Shown here in pieces: positions 6,736 to 6,837 of a stretch of DNA of 6,837 nt (within the stretch, counting starts at the first letter, position 1; each line of letters opens with the position of its first letter). Below the pieces are notes generated by a model. That model was given only the letters and a program-made list of their open reading frames with translations. It was not told the DNA's origin and made no database searches. The translations under genes were made by a program, and so were the position numbers. The stretch is from Oligoflexia bacterium (GTDB lineage Bacteria > Bdellovibrionota > UBA1018): positions 1-6,837 of the forward strand of contig CAIYTD010000198.1 in NCBI GenBank assembly GCA_903928955.1, written 5' to 3'.

Positions 6736-6837
6736 TTAACCGTGGATATAAATTCCGAATCTACCCGACTCAAGCTCAAGAGTAGTTTCTTGCAAGTCTT
6801 CATAATCTTTGCCTAATCTTCTATAAAAATTGAAGCC
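6736..6837 (-). CDS. C-terminal end of an unidentified gene, cut by the window edge
   Basis: Reading leftward from the window edge, 33 sense codons lead to TAA at 6736-6738 with codon use like the neighbours. The fragment begins GFNFYRRLGKDYEDLQ and ends GRFGIYIHG. The FYRRLG wording recalls the last helix and strand of GNAT acetyltransferases (typically FYxxLGF), but the match is too short to assign. It would converge with the ATP-grasp gene. The frame could also be a chance opening; length alone does not prove coding. Confidence 0.5.
   Translation of the reverse strand, partial: GFNFYRRLGKDYEDLQETTLELESGRFGIYIHG

Noticed and set aside
6701..6740. CTTTCTTC and GAAGAGAAG as a possible terminator hairpin.
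   Set aside because: The pairing needs a bulge, is AT-rich and lacks a following T-run.

Overview
This window is AT-rich DNA from a Gram-negative bacterium. The envelope genes support that reading: a secreted Sec substrate, a lipoprotein with TolC-like features and a membrane-anchored SPFH protein. The TolC-like protein's wording (a PFLLP segment, then a WIDP...GFGFG segment) reminds me of divergent TolC-family proteins of Bdellovibrionota. That is recall, not a search, so the lineage stays open.

Left half, + strand, 63-4259. Four genes run in one direction. A 59-residue single-pass membrane protein (63-242) overlaps by 4 nt a prohibitin/stomatin-like SPFH protein (239-1147). After 42 nt comes a large predicted lipoprotein with a beta-rich N-terminal domain and a TolC-like helical part (1190-2803). 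After a further 79 nt comes an unrecognised secreted helical protein with a single cysteine (2883-4259). The first three form a plausible operon; the fourth may have its own promoter. All four products should lie in or across the envelope.

Middle, - strand, 4251-5484. A 12-helix major facilitator superfamily (MFS) transporter is split into two overlapping frames at a run of ten A residues. Removing one A gives a normal 410-residue transporter. The gene is either freshly broken, affected by a sequencing error, or read through by slippage. Its stop region overlaps the end of the secreted-protein gene by 9 bp.

Right part, + strand, 5540-6589. A D-Ala-D-Ala-ligase-like ATP-grasp enzyme has intact ATP and metal sites but lacks the usual N-terminal substrate signature. 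It is divergent from the transporter across a 55-bp gap, which suggests, without proving it, a make-and-export pair. It has no Shine-Dalgarno sequence, and an extended -10 box lies just upstream of its ATG, so it may be leaderless.

Right edge, 6590-6837. About 146 bp without a convincing gene holds interleaved inverted repeats. It is followed by the C-terminal 33 codons of a - strand gene that leaves the window. No rRNA, tRNA, CRISPR array or insertion sequence was seen.
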